Assembly: GCA_044229235.1 (NCBI GenBank)
Contig: JBGATH010000011.1
Location: 34,371 to 98,370 of the forward strand
DNA from: UKL13-2 sp044229235
GTDB lineage: Bacteria; Pseudomonadota; Gammaproteobacteria; Burkholderiales; Usitatibacteraceae
Direction: 5' to 3'
Length of the DNA stretch: 64,000 nucleotides
The number at the start of each line of letters is the position of its first letter. Positions within the stretch are counted from its first letter, which is position 1. Positions 42,477 to 51,477 of the stretch are shown here, in pieces. The notes under the pieces were generated by a model. The model saw nothing but the letters and a program-made list of their open reading frames with translations. It ran no database searches and was not told where the DNA came from. The position numbers and the translations under genes are program-made.

Positions 42477-44153
42477 ATGGATACGCAGCGCATTATTGCC
42501 GCAGTAATTTTTGCTTTCAGCGGCTTCCTGCTGATGGAAGCCTGGAACAAGCACCAAAGCCCACCGGTAGCGCCGGCAGCCAATTCCACCGCGGTGGCGC
42601 AAAGCGCGCCGGTTGATGCGACCTTGCCGGCGCCGACCACAGCGGTTACCGCACTCAATGTGACCCCCACCATCGCCGATGTGGCAACGCAGGGCGGCCA
42701 GCGGGTAAAGATTAGGACTGATGCGCTGGCTGTGGAGATCGATACCTTGGGGGGCGATATCAGGAGCGTCGAATTGCTCAAGCATGCTGCGCGAGGGGAT
42801 GTTTCTCGTCCATTCCGGCTCATGCAGGACAAATTGGGATCGTACTATGTGGCGCAATCCGGCCTGCTCGGCCCCTTGCTTCCCAACCATACGAGCAAAT
42901 GGGCCGCATCGGCCAATCAGTACGACATCGGCGAGAACAAATCACTCGAGGTTACCCTTACTCACGCAGAGGCCGGCATTACTGTCGAAAAGACCTTCGC
43001 GTTTCAGCGGGGAAGTTACGTAATAGACGTTCGTCACATCGTCAGAAACGGCAGCGGGGAAGCGCTTGCGCCCAATGCGTACTATCAATTTCTTCGCGAC
43101 GCCAACCCGCCCGAAGGTGAAAGCGCGGGCAATTTCCTGACCGGCGGAGTTGTGACCTACACTGGCCCGGCCGTGTTTACAGATGCAAAGAAGTTTCAAA
43201 AAGTTGATTTCGCAGCGATCGCGAAGGGAAAGCAGGAGCACGCACGCGAAGCCACAGATGGCTGGGTTGCGATGGTGCAACACTACTTTGTGGCCGCTTG
43301 GCTTCCAGCGGGAAACGCAAAGCGCGAATTTTTTACGAAGCGCGTGGGCGAATCGATGTATTCCGCTGGCGTTATTTTGCCCGTTGGATCAATCGCCCCC
43401 GGGGCGTCCGGCGCGATCAATATGCCTCTTTATGTTGGACCACAGGAGCAGGAACGCCTGAAGGCATTGGCGCCCGAGCTAGATTTGGTGGTTGACTACG
43501 GATGGTTGAAGGTCCTCGCTTATCCCATGTTTGTGGTGTTGTCATGGATTGACAAAGTTGTCGGAAATTGGGGCTGGACCATAGTCGTTTTCACCATCTT
43601 CCTCAAACTGGTTTTTTTCCCACTAAACCAGAAAGCGGGAAAATCCATGGCGCACATGAAGCAACTTGCGCCAAAAGTTGAGGCGCTGAAGGCCCGCTAT
43701 GGTGATGACAAGGTCAAAATGAACCAGGCGATGATGGAGTTGTATCGAACGGAGAAAGTCAACCCTCTTGGCGGTTGCCTCCCCATCCTCATTCAAATGC
43801 CATTCCTTATCGCAATGTATTGGGTGCTGTTGGGCGCCGTCGAATTGCGCAACACCCCCTGGATTGGCTGGATCAAGGACCTGTCTACGCCGGACCCCTT
43901 TTATGTGCTCCCGGTGATTATGGGAGCCTCCATGATTATTCAAACCAAGCTGAACCCGGCGCCACCGGACCCAGTTCAAGCCAAGGTAATGATGATCATG
44001 CCGGTGGTCTTTTCAGTCATGTTCTTCTTCTTTCCCGCAGGGTTGGTTCTTTACTGGACGGTCCAGAATATCCTCGGGATCGCGCAGCAGTGGTACATAA
44101 ACCGGTCGACTGAGCATTTGGCCCACCCCAAAGGTGGTGGCACAAGCAAGTAG
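42477..44153 (+). CDS. yidC: Membrane protein insertase YidC
   Basis: YidC inserts and folds inner-membrane proteins alone or with SecYEG. The N-terminal helix (MDTQRIIAAVIFAFSGFLLM) is followed by a large periplasmic domain of about 300 residues, then five core helices beginning near 355 with GWTIVVFTIFLKLVFFPL. The hydrophilic-groove Arg lies in FLKLVFFPLNQKAG or its neighbourhood, and NPLGGCLPILIQMPFLIAMY is characteristic. I use the ATG at 42477 with GGAG upstream, giving 558 residues, not an in-frame start at 42420 that abuts the yidD stop. A strong terminator follows. Confidence 0.97.
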   Translation: MDTQRIIAAVIFAFSGFLLMEAWNKHQSPPVAPAANSTAVAQSAPVDATLPAPTTAVTALNVTPTIADVATQGGQRVKIRTDALAVEIDTLGGDIRSVELLKHAARGDVSRPFRLMQDKLGSYYVAQSGLLGPLLPNHTSKWAASANQYDIGENKSLEVTLTHAEAGITVEKTFAFQRGSYVIDVRHIVRNGSGEALAPNAYYQFLRDANPPEGESAGNFLTGGVVTYTGPAVFTDAKKFQKVDFAAIAKGKQEHAREATDGWVAMVQHYFVAAWLPAGNAKREFFTKRVGESMYSAGVILPVGSIAPGASGAINMPLYVGPQEQERLKALAPELDLVVDYGWLKVLAYPMFVVLSWIDKVVGNWGWTIVVFTIFLKLVFFPLNQKAGKSMAHMKQLAPKVEALKARYGDDKVKMNQAMMELYRTEKVNPLGGCLPILIQMPFLIAMYWVLLGAVELRNTPWIGWIKDLSTPDPFYVLPVIMGASMIIQTKLNPAPPDPVQAKVMMIMPVVFSVMFFFFPAGLVLYWTVQNILGIAQQWYINRSTEHLAHPKGGGTSK

Positions 44154-44175
44154 TGACCCAACACAATGCAGGGAC

Positions 44176-44205
44176 AAAGCCACCATGCTACTGGTGGCTT
44201 TTTTT
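44176..44205 (+). terminator. Intrinsic terminator after yidC
   Basis: A 10-bp perfect stem (44176-44185 and 44192-44201; AAAGCCACCA / TGGTGGCTTT) with a 6-nt loop runs into a continuous T tract, 22 bp after yidC. It ends the rpmH-yidC transcript. Confidence 0.9.
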
Positions 44206-44237
44206 CGGCCGGATAGCGCTATTAGTGGGAGGTTGGT

Positions 44238-45608
44238 ATGACAGCCCCGCCGGTTTCACGTGAAACAACCGACACGATTGCGGCGATCGCCACCGCCCCA
44301 GGAAGGGGCGGAGTGGGCATTGTCCGCATCTCGGGGCCGGCAAGCCCCGAAATTTGCCGGGCCATCGCCGGCGATGGCGTTCGCGATCGGCGAGCCAGCT
44401 TTCGCCGCCTTGTTGACGCGCAAGGCGCGGTGATGGATGAGGCGGTTGTGCTGCTTTTTCGGGCCCCTGACTCCTATACAGGCGAAGATGTTCTAGAGCT
44501 TCAGTGCCATGGCGGCCAGGCGCTCCTCGCGAGTGTGCTGAGGCGCTGTGTGGAATTGGGCTGCCGACTTGCGCAACCCGGCGAATTTACACAGCGCGCC
44601 TTTCTTAACAACAAGTTGGATCTGGCTCAGGCCGAGGCGGTGGCGGACCTGATTGAGGCCAGCTCAGAGACGGCCGCGCGGTCTGCCGTGCGCACCCTTA
44701 CAGGAGAATTTTCGGCCAAGATCAATGCGTTGACCTCGTCTGTGACCGGATTGCGCGCACACGTCGAGGCATGCATCGATTTCCCGGATGAGGAAATCGA
44801 TGTCGCCGATCGAAATGCGCAAATGACGCATCTGCAAGAGCTAAGGAGGGGCCTGAACGATGTGATGCAAGCCGCTGCCATGGGTGCCGTGCTGCGGGAT
44901 GGATTGACCGTTGTGCTCGTTGGACAGCCAAATGTTGGCAAATCCAGCCTCTTGAACAGGCTTTCCGGAGATGAGGTTGCAATCGTGACCCCTGTGGCCG
45001 GAACGACCCGGGATATGGTGCGGGCCACCATCCATGTGCAGGGCATACCCATTCACCTGATTGACACAGCGGGTTTGCGCGAGACCGATGACGTCGTGGA
45101 GCGTGTCGGTATTGAAAGAGCGTGGCGCGCCATCGCCAACGCTGATGCAGCGCTGTTTATTACAGAGGCCGGCGCGGCCCCTCCGGATGAAGGCCTGGCG
45201 CTCCTCGATAGGATGCCGCGTGGCCTTCCCATCGCGCTGGTGTACAACAAAGTCGATTTGCTCCGAACCCGGCCCGTTTCACGTGAAACAAGTGCTGACG
45301 GCATTATTGAGCGGCTACACGTGTCCGCGCTGACGGGGGAGGGGGTTGACCAGTTGCGGGGTTGGCTGGTGAACATATCCGGCTGGACGCCCCACACAGA
45401 GGGTGTATTTCTTGCTCGCGAAAGGCACTTGCAGGCTCTTGCTGAAGCGGAAGGGTATCTTGCCGGCGCATCTCGTCACGAAGGCCAGCTTGAACTCTTC
45501 GCTGAGAATCTGCGATTGGCGCAAAATGCGCTGGGAAAGATAACGGGGGTTTTCACAGCAGACGATTTGCTCGGCGAGATTTTTGGCAGCTTTTGTATTG
45601 GCAAGTGA
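44238..45608 (+). CDS. mnmE: tRNA modification GTPase MnmE (TrmE)
   Basis: MnmE works with MnmG to make the 5-carboxymethylaminomethyl group on wobble uridine. The N-terminal folate-binding domain (TIAAIATAPGRGGVGIVRIS) precedes helical regions and a G domain with GQPNVGKSSLLNRLSG, GTTRDMV, DTAGLRET and NKVD. The C-terminal CIGK motif carries the conserved Cys. The length of 456 residues is normal. Two parS-like 16-mers lie within the coding sequence, both read as Val-Ser-Arg-Glu-Thr. mnmG follows 159 bp later. Confidence 0.97.
   Translation: MTAPPVSRETTDTIAAIATAPGRGGVGIVRISGPASPEICRAIAGDGVRDRRASFRRLVDAQGAVMDEAVVLLFRAPDSYTGEDVLELQCHGGQALLASVLRRCVELGCRLAQPGEFTQRAFLNNKLDLAQAEAVADLIEASSETAARSAVRTLTGEFSAKINALTSSVTGLRAHVEACIDFPDEEIDVADRNAQMTHLQELRRGLNDVMQAAAMGAVLRDGLTVVLVGQPNVGKSSLLNRLSGDEVAIVTPVAGTTRDMVRATIHVQGIPIHLIDTAGLRETDDVVERVGIERAWRAIANADAALFITEAGAAPPDEGLALLDRMPRGLPIALVYNKVDLLRTRPVSRETSADGIIERLHVSALTGEGVDQLRGWLVNISGWTPHTEGVFLARERHLQALAEAEGYLAGASRHEGQLELFAENLRLAQNALGKITGVFTADDLLGEIFGSFCIGK
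44252..44267. promoter_or_regulatory. parS site 1, in mnmE codons 5-10
   Basis: GGTTTCACGTGAAACA matches the widespread parS consensus TGTTTCACGTGAAACA at 15 of 16 positions and keeps the full 14-bp palindrome GTTTCACGTGAAAC. ParB binds such sites to nucleate the segregation complex; parA and parB lie about 4-5 kb away. Confidence 0.85.
45275..45290. promoter_or_regulatory. parS site 2, in the 3' third of mnmE
   Basis: CGTTTCACGTGAAACA matches the parS consensus at 15 of 16 positions, with the same 14-bp palindrome as site 1, 1,023 bp downstream of it. The spacing is a whole number of codons, so both sites are read as the same five amino acids. Confidence 0.85.
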
Positions 45609-45767
45609 GCCCACCGGAGTCCGTGGCGGCGCAGACACAGGTCCGGCAAATCACATAGGCGCGATTAAGTTGTTCTTTTCCAGCGGGTTTTGGGTGGTCA
45701 ATTTGCATGGCATGGCTTAAAATCCGCGTCCGGCTATTGGCATATCCCTCTCCAAAGTAGGCATACG

Positions 45768-47702
45768 GTGGATTCTCGAAGCGATTTTGATGTGATCGTT
45801 ATTGGCGGCGGCCACGCTGGGACCGAGGCTGCGCTTGCCAGTGCGCGGTCCGGCGCACGCACGCTGTTGCTGACCCATTCAATCGAAACGCTTGGACAAA
45901 TGTCCTGTAATCCCTCCATTGGGGGAATTGGCAAAGGGCACCTCGTGCGCGAGGTTGACGCCCTGGGCGGCGTGATGGCGATTGCGACGGATGAATCCGG
46001 AATCCAGTTTAGGACATTGAACGCCAGCAAAGGACCCGCGGTCAGGGCAACCCGCGCACAGGCCGATCGCGTACTCTATCGGGCCGCCATTCGCTCGCGG
46101 CTTGAAAATCAGCCAAATCTATTGCTTTTCCAGCAAGCTGTTGATGACCTTTTGGTGGATGAGGCCGGGGGCGCACCAAGAATTACCGGTGTCATCACTC
46201 AGGCAGGTATGCGTTTTCATGCCAAGGCGGTGGTCCTGACTGTGGGTACATTCCTTTCGGGGAAGATTCACGTCGGCATGGAAAACTACGCGGGCGGCAG
46301 GGCCGGTGAGCCGCCATCCTCGACGCTGGCAGCGCGCTTGCGAGATCTAGAATTGCCGGTCGGCCGATTGAAAACCGGCACCCCCCCACGGTTGGATGGC
46401 CGAACCATCGATTTCAGCCGGTGCACTGAACAGCCTGGCGATGTGCCGGCACCCGTGTTTTCGTTTGTCGGCAGCCGCGAACTGCATCCGGCGCAGCGCA
46501 GTTGCTGGATAACGCACACCAATGAGCAAACGCACGAGCAAATTCGTGCCGGTCTCGGTCGGTCACCCATGTTCACTGGCGTAATCGAGGGCGTGGGTCC
46601 GCGGTACTGTCCGTCCATTGAGGACAAGATTCACCGTTTCGCGGACAAGTCCAGCCACCAGATATTCCTGGAGCCTGAAGGGCTGACCACCAACGAGTAT
46701 TACCCAAACGGCATTTCGACTTCGCTTCCGTATGATGTTCAGTTGGCGCTGGTTCGAACCATTCCCGGGTTGGAAAAGGTACACATTTTGCGCCCCGGGT
46801 ACGCGATCGAGTATGACTATTTCGATCCGCGGGCATTGCGCGCAACGCTCGAAACGAAATCAATAGGCGGCCTTTTCTTTGCCGGTCAAATCAACGGTAC
46901 GACAGGTTACGAGGAGGCTGCAGCGCAAGGATTGTTGGCAGGCATCAATGCGGCCAGATTGACGCGCGAACAGGACGGCTGGTGCCCTGGTCGAGGCGAA
47001 GCATATCTGGGGGTCCTGGTTGACGACTTGATCACCAGAGGCGTCAGCGAACCATATCGGATGTTCACGTCGCGCGCAGAGTATCGCCTTCAATTGCGCG
47101 AAGACAATGCGGATGTTCGCTTGACTGAGGTCGGGCGCGGTCTGGGTTTGATTGATGACTATCGTTGGCGCATCTATAGCGAAAAGCGCGAAGCGGTGGA
47201 GCGCGAAACGGCGCGCCTAAAGGCAACATGGGCGCACCCCACAAAGGTGAGCGTTGATAGCACAACGATGGCCCTCGGGCAAAAATTGGAGCGCGAGTAC
47301 TCACTCTTTGATCTCCTCAGGCGCCCGGGAGTCACCCACGCGGCACTCATGACGCTTGGCGTGGGGGAAAACCCGGCGCTTTCCACTGACGTCACGGAAC
47401 AGGTTGAAATCGCCGCAAAATATCAGGGCTATATTGATCGCCAGCTGGACGAGGTTACGCGTGGCCGCGCGCAAGAAGAAGCAAGGCTGCCGGCAGGGAT
47501 CGATTACCGAACCGTCCGCGGATTGTCAAAAGAAGTCCAACTTACGCTCAACCAGCATCGGCCGGAAACGATTGGCCAGGCCGCACGAATCCAGGGCGTT
47601 ACTCCAGCGGCAGTTTCGCTGCTTCTGGTGCACGTCAAGCGCGGCTTCACTGCCACTGGCAACGATGAAGTTGGCCGGAAGTCGGGCACTCATGGCAACT
47701 GA
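45768..47702 (+). CDS. mnmG: tRNA uridine-5-carboxymethylaminomethyl modification enzyme MnmG (GidA)
   Basis: MnmG is the FAD-dependent partner of MnmE. The dinucleotide fold FDVIVIGGGHAGTEAALAS opens the protein; GQMSCNPSIGGIGKGHLVRE, the family signature GLKTGTPPRLDGRTI-like segment (here RLKTGTPPRLDGRTIDF), and FFAGQINGTTGYEEAAAQG follow. I take the GTG at 45768, which has AGG upstream and begins just before the conserved FAD motif, giving 644 residues; a frame-open start at 45690 adds 26 unrelated residues. The stop overlaps rsmG by 11 nt. Confidence 0.96.
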   Translation: MDSRSDFDVIVIGGGHAGTEAALASARSGARTLLLTHSIETLGQMSCNPSIGGIGKGHLVREVDALGGVMAIATDESGIQFRTLNASKGPAVRATRAQADRVLYRAAIRSRLENQPNLLLFQQAVDDLLVDEAGGAPRITGVITQAGMRFHAKAVVLTVGTFLSGKIHVGMENYAGGRAGEPPSSTLAARLRDLELPVGRLKTGTPPRLDGRTIDFSRCTEQPGDVPAPVFSFVGSRELHPAQRSCWITHTNEQTHEQIRAGLGRSPMFTGVIEGVGPRYCPSIEDKIHRFADKSSHQIFLEPEGLTTNEYYPNGISTSLPYDVQLALVRTIPGLEKVHILRPGYAIEYDYFDPRALRATLETKSIGGLFFAGQINGTTGYEEAAAQGLLAGINAARLTREQDGWCPGRGEAYLGVLVDDLITRGVSEPYRMFTSRAEYRLQLREDNADVRLTEVGRGLGLIDDYRWRIYSEKREAVERETARLKATWAHPTKVSVDSTTMALGQKLEREYSLFDLLRRPGVTHAALMTLGVGENPALSTDVTEQVEIAAKYQGYIDRQLDEVTRGRAQEEARLPAGIDYRTVRGLSKEVQLTLNQHRPETIGQAARIQGVTPAAVSLLLVHVKRGFTATGNDEVGRKSGTHGN

Positions 47703-48354
47703 AACGCTTGAGGGAGCGGATTCGCGCAAGGCGGTGCAAACCTCGCTTGATGCCGGCCTTGAAGAACTATCCGTCGGGCTGAGGGAGTCGCAGGCCAAGC
47801 AATTGATGGAGTATGTTTGGCTGCTCGACAAGTGGAACAAGATTTACAATCTGACTGCGGTGCGCGAACCGGCGCGCATGGTTAGCCTGCATCTGCTGGA
47901 CAGCATCGCCATCGTTCCGTACGTCGCTGGTGCACAAACAGTAATTGATGTGGGCACCGGCGGGGGTCTTCCCGGCATCCCGGTTGCGATTGCCTGTCCC
48001 GGATTGTCCGTCACGCTGCTCGATACCATCGCCAAGAAAACCACCTTTGTGCGGCAAGCGGTCTCTGAGCTCCAACTGACAAACGCCACGGTGGTTACTG
48101 AGCGCGTTGAAAGCTATCACCCATCGACCAAGTTTGACCTGGTGATATCGCGCGCATTCGCAGAACTGAAGGACTTTGCCGGCGCCGCAGCGCACCTTGC
48201 AAGGGAAGGGGGCAAGCTGCTGGCCATGAAGGGCGTGTATCCCCACGAAGAAATCGCGCGGTTGCCAAGGGCTTTCCGAGTTTCCGATGTTTACCCGTTG
48301 CGAGTGCCCGGGCTCGACGCGCAGCGCCACCTAGTTGTCATTGAGAAGAATTGA
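47692..48354 (+). CDS. rsmG: 16S rRNA (guanine-527-N7) methyltransferase RsmG (GidB)
   Basis: RsmG methylates G527 of 16S rRNA. It has the SAM-binding VIDVGTGGGLPGIPVAIACP, the NLTAVREPARMVSLHLLDS substrate region and VISRAFAELKDFAGAAAHL. The ATG at 47692 lies just inside the mnmG end and gives 220 residues, close to the family's 207-214. The frame is open far upstream into mnmG, but no homology supports that. parA starts 4 nt after its stop, so all four genes appear co-transcribed. Confidence 0.96.
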   Translation: MATETLEGADSRKAVQTSLDAGLEELSVGLRESQAKQLMEYVWLLDKWNKIYNLTAVREPARMVSLHLLDSIAIVPYVAGAQTVIDVGTGGGLPGIPVAIACPGLSVTLLDTIAKKTTFVRQAVSELQLTNATVVTERVESYHPSTKFDLVISRAFAELKDFAGAAAHLAREGGKLLAMKGVYPHEEIARLPRAFRVSDVYPLRVPGLDAQRHLVVIEKN

Positions 48355-48358
48355 TCGC

Positions 48359-49138
48359 ATGAAAGTCTTTGCCATAGCCAATCAGAAAGGCGGGGTCGGT
48401 AAAACCTCTGTCGCCGTCAATTTGTCTGCAACACTCGCGCACTATGGACAACTCGTTTTGCTGGTGGATCTCGACCCACAGGGAAACGCAACCACCGGCA
48501 GCGGCATCGACAAGAGCGAGGTCGATCGAACTCTGTATGGCGTGTTACTCGGCGATTACGGCGTAGCCGAAGCGCGCGTCCCAGCAGAGGGAGGGTTTGA
48601 CGTGCTACCGGCAAATCGCGAGCTCGCGGGAGCAGAGATTGAACTGATTCAGTTGGAGCAGCGTGAATTTCGACTGAAGAATGCCCTTCAGCCGATCTCC
48701 AATGACTACGCGTTTGTTGTCATCGACTGTCCGCCCGCGCTGAACATGCTGACAGTAAACGCGCTCACGGCCGCAGACGCAGTGATTATCCCGATGCAAT
48801 GCGAGTATTACGCGCTGGAAGGGCTTTCTGACCTGGTCGGCACGCTGCGCAAGGTGAAAGCAAATTTGAATCCCGGCATCGAGATCGAGGCCCTGGTTCG
48901 TACCATGTATGACCCCCGCTCTTCGCTTACCACGCAAGTGTCGAATGAAATCAAAAGCCATTTCGGCACGAAGGTATTCGATACCGTCATCCCTCGCAAT
49001 GTGCGCATCGCCGAGGCCCCCTCGTTTGGCAAGCCCGTCATTCTCCACGACCCGGCAAGCAAGGGGGCGCTCGCGCATTTTGCGTTTGCACGGGAGTTAT
49101 TGGCACGCCAGGGAATCGCTATCAAGGAAGCCGCATGA
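48359..49138 (+). CDS. parA: Chromosome-partitioning ATPase ParA (Soj)
   Basis: ParA is a nucleoid-bound ATPase that moves ParB-parS complexes. The deviant Walker A is KGGVGKTSVAVNLSATLA (both Lys residues present), with LVDLDPQGNATTG and the Walker B region VVIDCPPALNML. The length of 259 residues is the chromosomal ParA size, without an N-terminal DNA-binding domain. The ATG at 48359 is preferred over a TTG at 48335 inside rsmG. It overlaps parB by 4 nt. Confidence 0.96.
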   Translation: MKVFAIANQKGGVGKTSVAVNLSATLAHYGQLVLLVDLDPQGNATTGSGIDKSEVDRTLYGVLLGDYGVAEARVPAEGGFDVLPANRELAGAEIELIQLEQREFRLKNALQPISNDYAFVVIDCPPALNMLTVNALTAADAVIIPMQCEYYALEGLSDLVGTLRKVKANLNPGIEIEALVRTMYDPRSSLTTQVSNEIKSHFGTKVFDTVIPRNVRIAEAPSFGKPVILHDPASKGALAHFAFARELLARQGIAIKEAA

Positions 49139-49986
49139 TCAAGTCAAAGGGGCTGGGCCGAGGTTTGGACGCGTTGCTGGGCGGCGGAAAGAGTGCCGCC
49201 GCGGCCCACGAGGGGGAATTGCGAGACCTGGCGATCGGCGACCTTTCGGCGGGCAAGTACCAGCCACGCACGCGCATGGACAAAGCCGCTCTGGAGGAGT
49301 TGGCCCAATCGATCAGGGATCGCGGCGTCGTGCAGCCCATACTGGTTCGACCCACGCAGAACGGAAAATTCGAAATTGTCGCCGGTGAGCGCCGCTGGCG
49401 TGCATCACAATTGGCCGGGCTCACTACCGTCCCGGCCTTGGTGCGGGAAATCGCCGACGAGCAAGCGTTGGGAATCGGGCTCATCGAGAACATCCAGCGT
49501 GAAGACTTGAACGCGATCGAAGAAGCCGCTGGCATTAAGCGACTCATCGACGAATTCAAGCTGACGCACGAAAGCGCTGCGCAATCGGTCGGCCGCTCGC
49601 GGGTTGCGGTCACGAAACTGTTACGCCTGCTTGATCTCGCCAGACCCGTTCAGGAAATGGTAATGGAATCCAAGCTGGATATGGGACACGCGAGGCCGTT
49701 GTTGGCGCTAGGAAAATCCAAGCAAGTTGAACTGGCCCACCAAATCATCGCGAAATCGCTTTCAGTCCGCGAAGCGGAGAGGCTCGTCAAGCGTGAATTG
49801 GCACCGGCAAAACCGGCACAAACCGGGAAGGCCACCGACGCCCGGCGACTGGAGAACGACCTTGCGGAAAAACTGGGTACGGCCGTCAGCATACGCAGCG
49901 ACCGAAAGGGGAGAGGTTCCATAACCATAAGGTTTGCATCCCTTGAACACTTGGACGGCATTCTCGAGCGCACGACTCTGAAGTAG
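49135..49986 (+). CDS. parB: Chromosome-partitioning protein ParB (Spo0J)
   Basis: ParB is a CTPase clamp that loads at parS and spreads. The N-terminal nucleotide domain has QPILVRPTQNGKFEIVAGER followed by RRWRA and LIENIQREDLNAIEEA. The central helix-turn-helix (THESAAQSVGRSRVAVTKLL, about 140-160) reads parS, and a C-terminal dimerisation segment closes the 283-residue protein. It starts MIKSKGLGRGLDALLGG, the usual ParA-interacting tail. Two parS sites in mnmE are its likely targets. Confidence 0.96.
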   Translation: MIKSKGLGRGLDALLGGGKSAAAAHEGELRDLAIGDLSAGKYQPRTRMDKAALEELAQSIRDRGVVQPILVRPTQNGKFEIVAGERRWRASQLAGLTTVPALVREIADEQALGIGLIENIQREDLNAIEEAAGIKRLIDEFKLTHESAAQSVGRSRVAVTKLLRLLDLARPVQEMVMESKLDMGHARPLLALGKSKQVELAHQIIAKSLSVREAERLVKRELAPAKPAQTGKATDARRLENDLAEKLGTAVSIRSDRKGRGSITIRFASLEHLDGILERTTLK

Positions 49987-49993
49987 CGTTACT

Positions 49994-50035
49994 GATGCCT
50001 TCGGCCACCAACCGCTAATTTCCCGCGAAGGCGTC
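49994..50035 (+). other. Hairpin downstream of parB
   Basis: Arms GATGCCTTCG (49994-50003) and CGAAGGCGTC (50026-50035) pair over 10 bp with one G-T pair and a 22-nt loop, 8 bp after the parB stop. There is no T tract, so termination is uncertain. The rest of the gap to the atp promoter holds no gene that I can support. Confidence 0.4.
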
Positions 50036-50162
50036 GCCAACTCTGGTGCCGCAAGGTAACAGGCCTGTTTACTCACCCATCCGCGTGCGAGCCGGACGTC
50101 AAAAAGCCTTCTAATCAGGGGGTTAACGCGCCGACTGGCATGTTGCGGCGCCGCAAATTTGT

Positions 50163-50192
50163 TTGACGCCACATCGCGCTCCCGAATATAAT
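50163..50192 (+). promoter_or_regulatory. Sigma-70 promoter of the ATP synthase operon
   Basis: TTGACG (50163-50168) and a perfect TATAAT (50187-50192) are 18 bp apart, about 48 bp before atpI. This is the best promoter match in the window and fits strong expression of the atp operon. Confidence 0.8.
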
Positions 50193-50239
50193 CGTCAGGC
50201 TTTGCAGCGGGTTTTTGTCGATTGTCCGGGAGGATGGGA

Positions 50240-50611
50240 GTGCTTCGCGATAGCCTCGGGCAAATGTATAGGAAAGTGACGCTGCTGCAGGCGTTCCTGG
50301 CGGCGGCAACTTCAACCATCGCGCTGATTGTCGACGGCGTGCAAAGCGCGCTGTCTGCGGGCGCGGGGGGGCTGGCCGTGCTGTGTGGCGGTGCGCTATA
50401 TGCGGTAATTGCCAGGGAGTCCGCTCTGGTTGCTGTGACGTCCGGCAGGGTACTCGGCAGGCTCTACGCTGCCGAAGCAGCAAAGGTTTTTTGTACGCTG
50501 GCGCTGGTGCTTCTGGCGCTCGCAAGCGGTTGGTTTGTCGCCGGCTGGCTGGTTGCCGCGATGGGAGTTGTCCTTACCGGACATTGGTTGGCTTTACTGA
50601 TCATTCGATAA
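50240..50611 (+). CDS. atpI: ATP synthase subunit I (AtpI)
   Basis: AtpI is a small membrane protein that helps assemble the c-ring. It has about four hydrophobic helices (LLQAFLAAATSTIALIV, GAGGLAVLCGGALYAVIA, FCTLALVLLALASGWFVAG, LVAAMGVVLTGHWLALLII). The start needs care. GGGAGG at 50228-50233 directly touches an ATG at 50234, which leaves no spacing. The GTG at 50240 lies six bases after it, so I use that, giving 123 residues. atpB starts 6 bp after the stop. Confidence 0.88.
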   Translation: MLRDSLGQMYRKVTLLQAFLAAATSTIALIVDGVQSALSAGAGGLAVLCGGALYAVIARESALVAVTSGRVLGRLYAAEAAKVFCTLALVLLALASGWFVAGWLVAAMGVVLTGHWLALLIIR

Positions 50612-50617
50612 CAAATC

Positions 50618-51436
50618 ATGGCATCCAGCACCCTTACCCCGTCGGAATACATCACCCATCACCTGACTAATCTGCAAAAACCGATTGGCGAAGGTGGGTT
50701 TTGGACGCTGAACGTGGACACCATCATCATGTCCTGGGTGCTTGGCATTGTCGGCCTCGGGCTGTTCTGGCTGGTTGCCCGCCGCGCCACCTCGGATGTG
50801 CCCGGCAAACTGCAGAGCTTTATCGAAATCATGATTGATTTCGTCGATAACACCGTCAAGGATGTTTACCCCGGCGATCGCAGGTTTCTCTCGCCACTGG
50901 CGCTGACTATCTTCGTCTGGGTGTTCATGTTCAACGCGATGGATCTGCTGCCGATCGACATCGTTTCCAAATTTACCGAAGCGCTTGGGCTGCACTATTG
51001 GAAGGCGGTACCGTCAACCGACCTTTCCGCAACCTTTGCGATGTCCTTCACGGTTTTCTTTCTGATCATTTTTTTCAGCATCAAAGCCAAGGGCGCGGGC
51101 GGCTTCTTCCACGAACTGTTCACCGCGCCGTTCGGCAATAACCCGATTGGCTGGGTGGCCAACCCGATTCTGAATGCCATTGAGTTGCTGGCCAAACCGG
51201 TTTCGCTGGGCATGCGGCTGTTCGGCAACATGTACGCAGGCGAGCTGATCTTCATGTTGCTCGGCATGCTCGGCATGCTCGCGAGCTTCTCGCTGATGGG
51301 TATCGTAACCGGCATCTTCGCTGGCGCGCTGTGGTGGATGTGGGCTGTGTTCCATATTCTCATCATCATCCTGCAGGCATTCATTTTCATGGTGTTGTCA
51401 TCGGTGTACATCGCGATGGCGCACGAGCACCACTGA
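50618..51436 (+). CDS. atpB: F0F1 ATP synthase subunit a (AtpB)
   Basis: AtpB is the membrane stator subunit with the proton half-channels, 272 residues with about five to six helices. The essential Arg lies in KPVSLGMRLFGNMYAGELIF, a near-invariant stretch. The N-terminal region (TPSEYITHHLTNLQ) and the C-terminal ILQAFIFMVLSSVYIAMAHE are typical of betaproteobacterial subunit a. It follows atpI and precedes atpE with 41 bp between them. Confidence 0.97.
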   Translation: MASSTLTPSEYITHHLTNLQKPIGEGGFWTLNVDTIIMSWVLGIVGLGLFWLVARRATSDVPGKLQSFIEIMIDFVDNTVKDVYPGDRRFLSPLALTIFVWVFMFNAMDLLPIDIVSKFTEALGLHYWKAVPSTDLSATFAMSFTVFFLIIFFSIKAKGAGGFFHELFTAPFGNNPIGWVANPILNAIELLAKPVSLGMRLFGNMYAGELIFMLLGMLGMLASFSLMGIVTGIFAGALWWMWAVFHILIIILQAFIFMVLSSVYIAMAHEHH

Positions 51437-51477
51437 TTTCAGTAAACCAACTTTAGTTTCTAGCGAAAGGAAGAAAA

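Noticed and set aside
47356..47691. Long upstream extension of rsmG inside mnmG
   Set aside because: The frame is open, but the added residues match no RsmG and would overlap mnmG for over 300 nt; the ATG at 47692 gives the family length.
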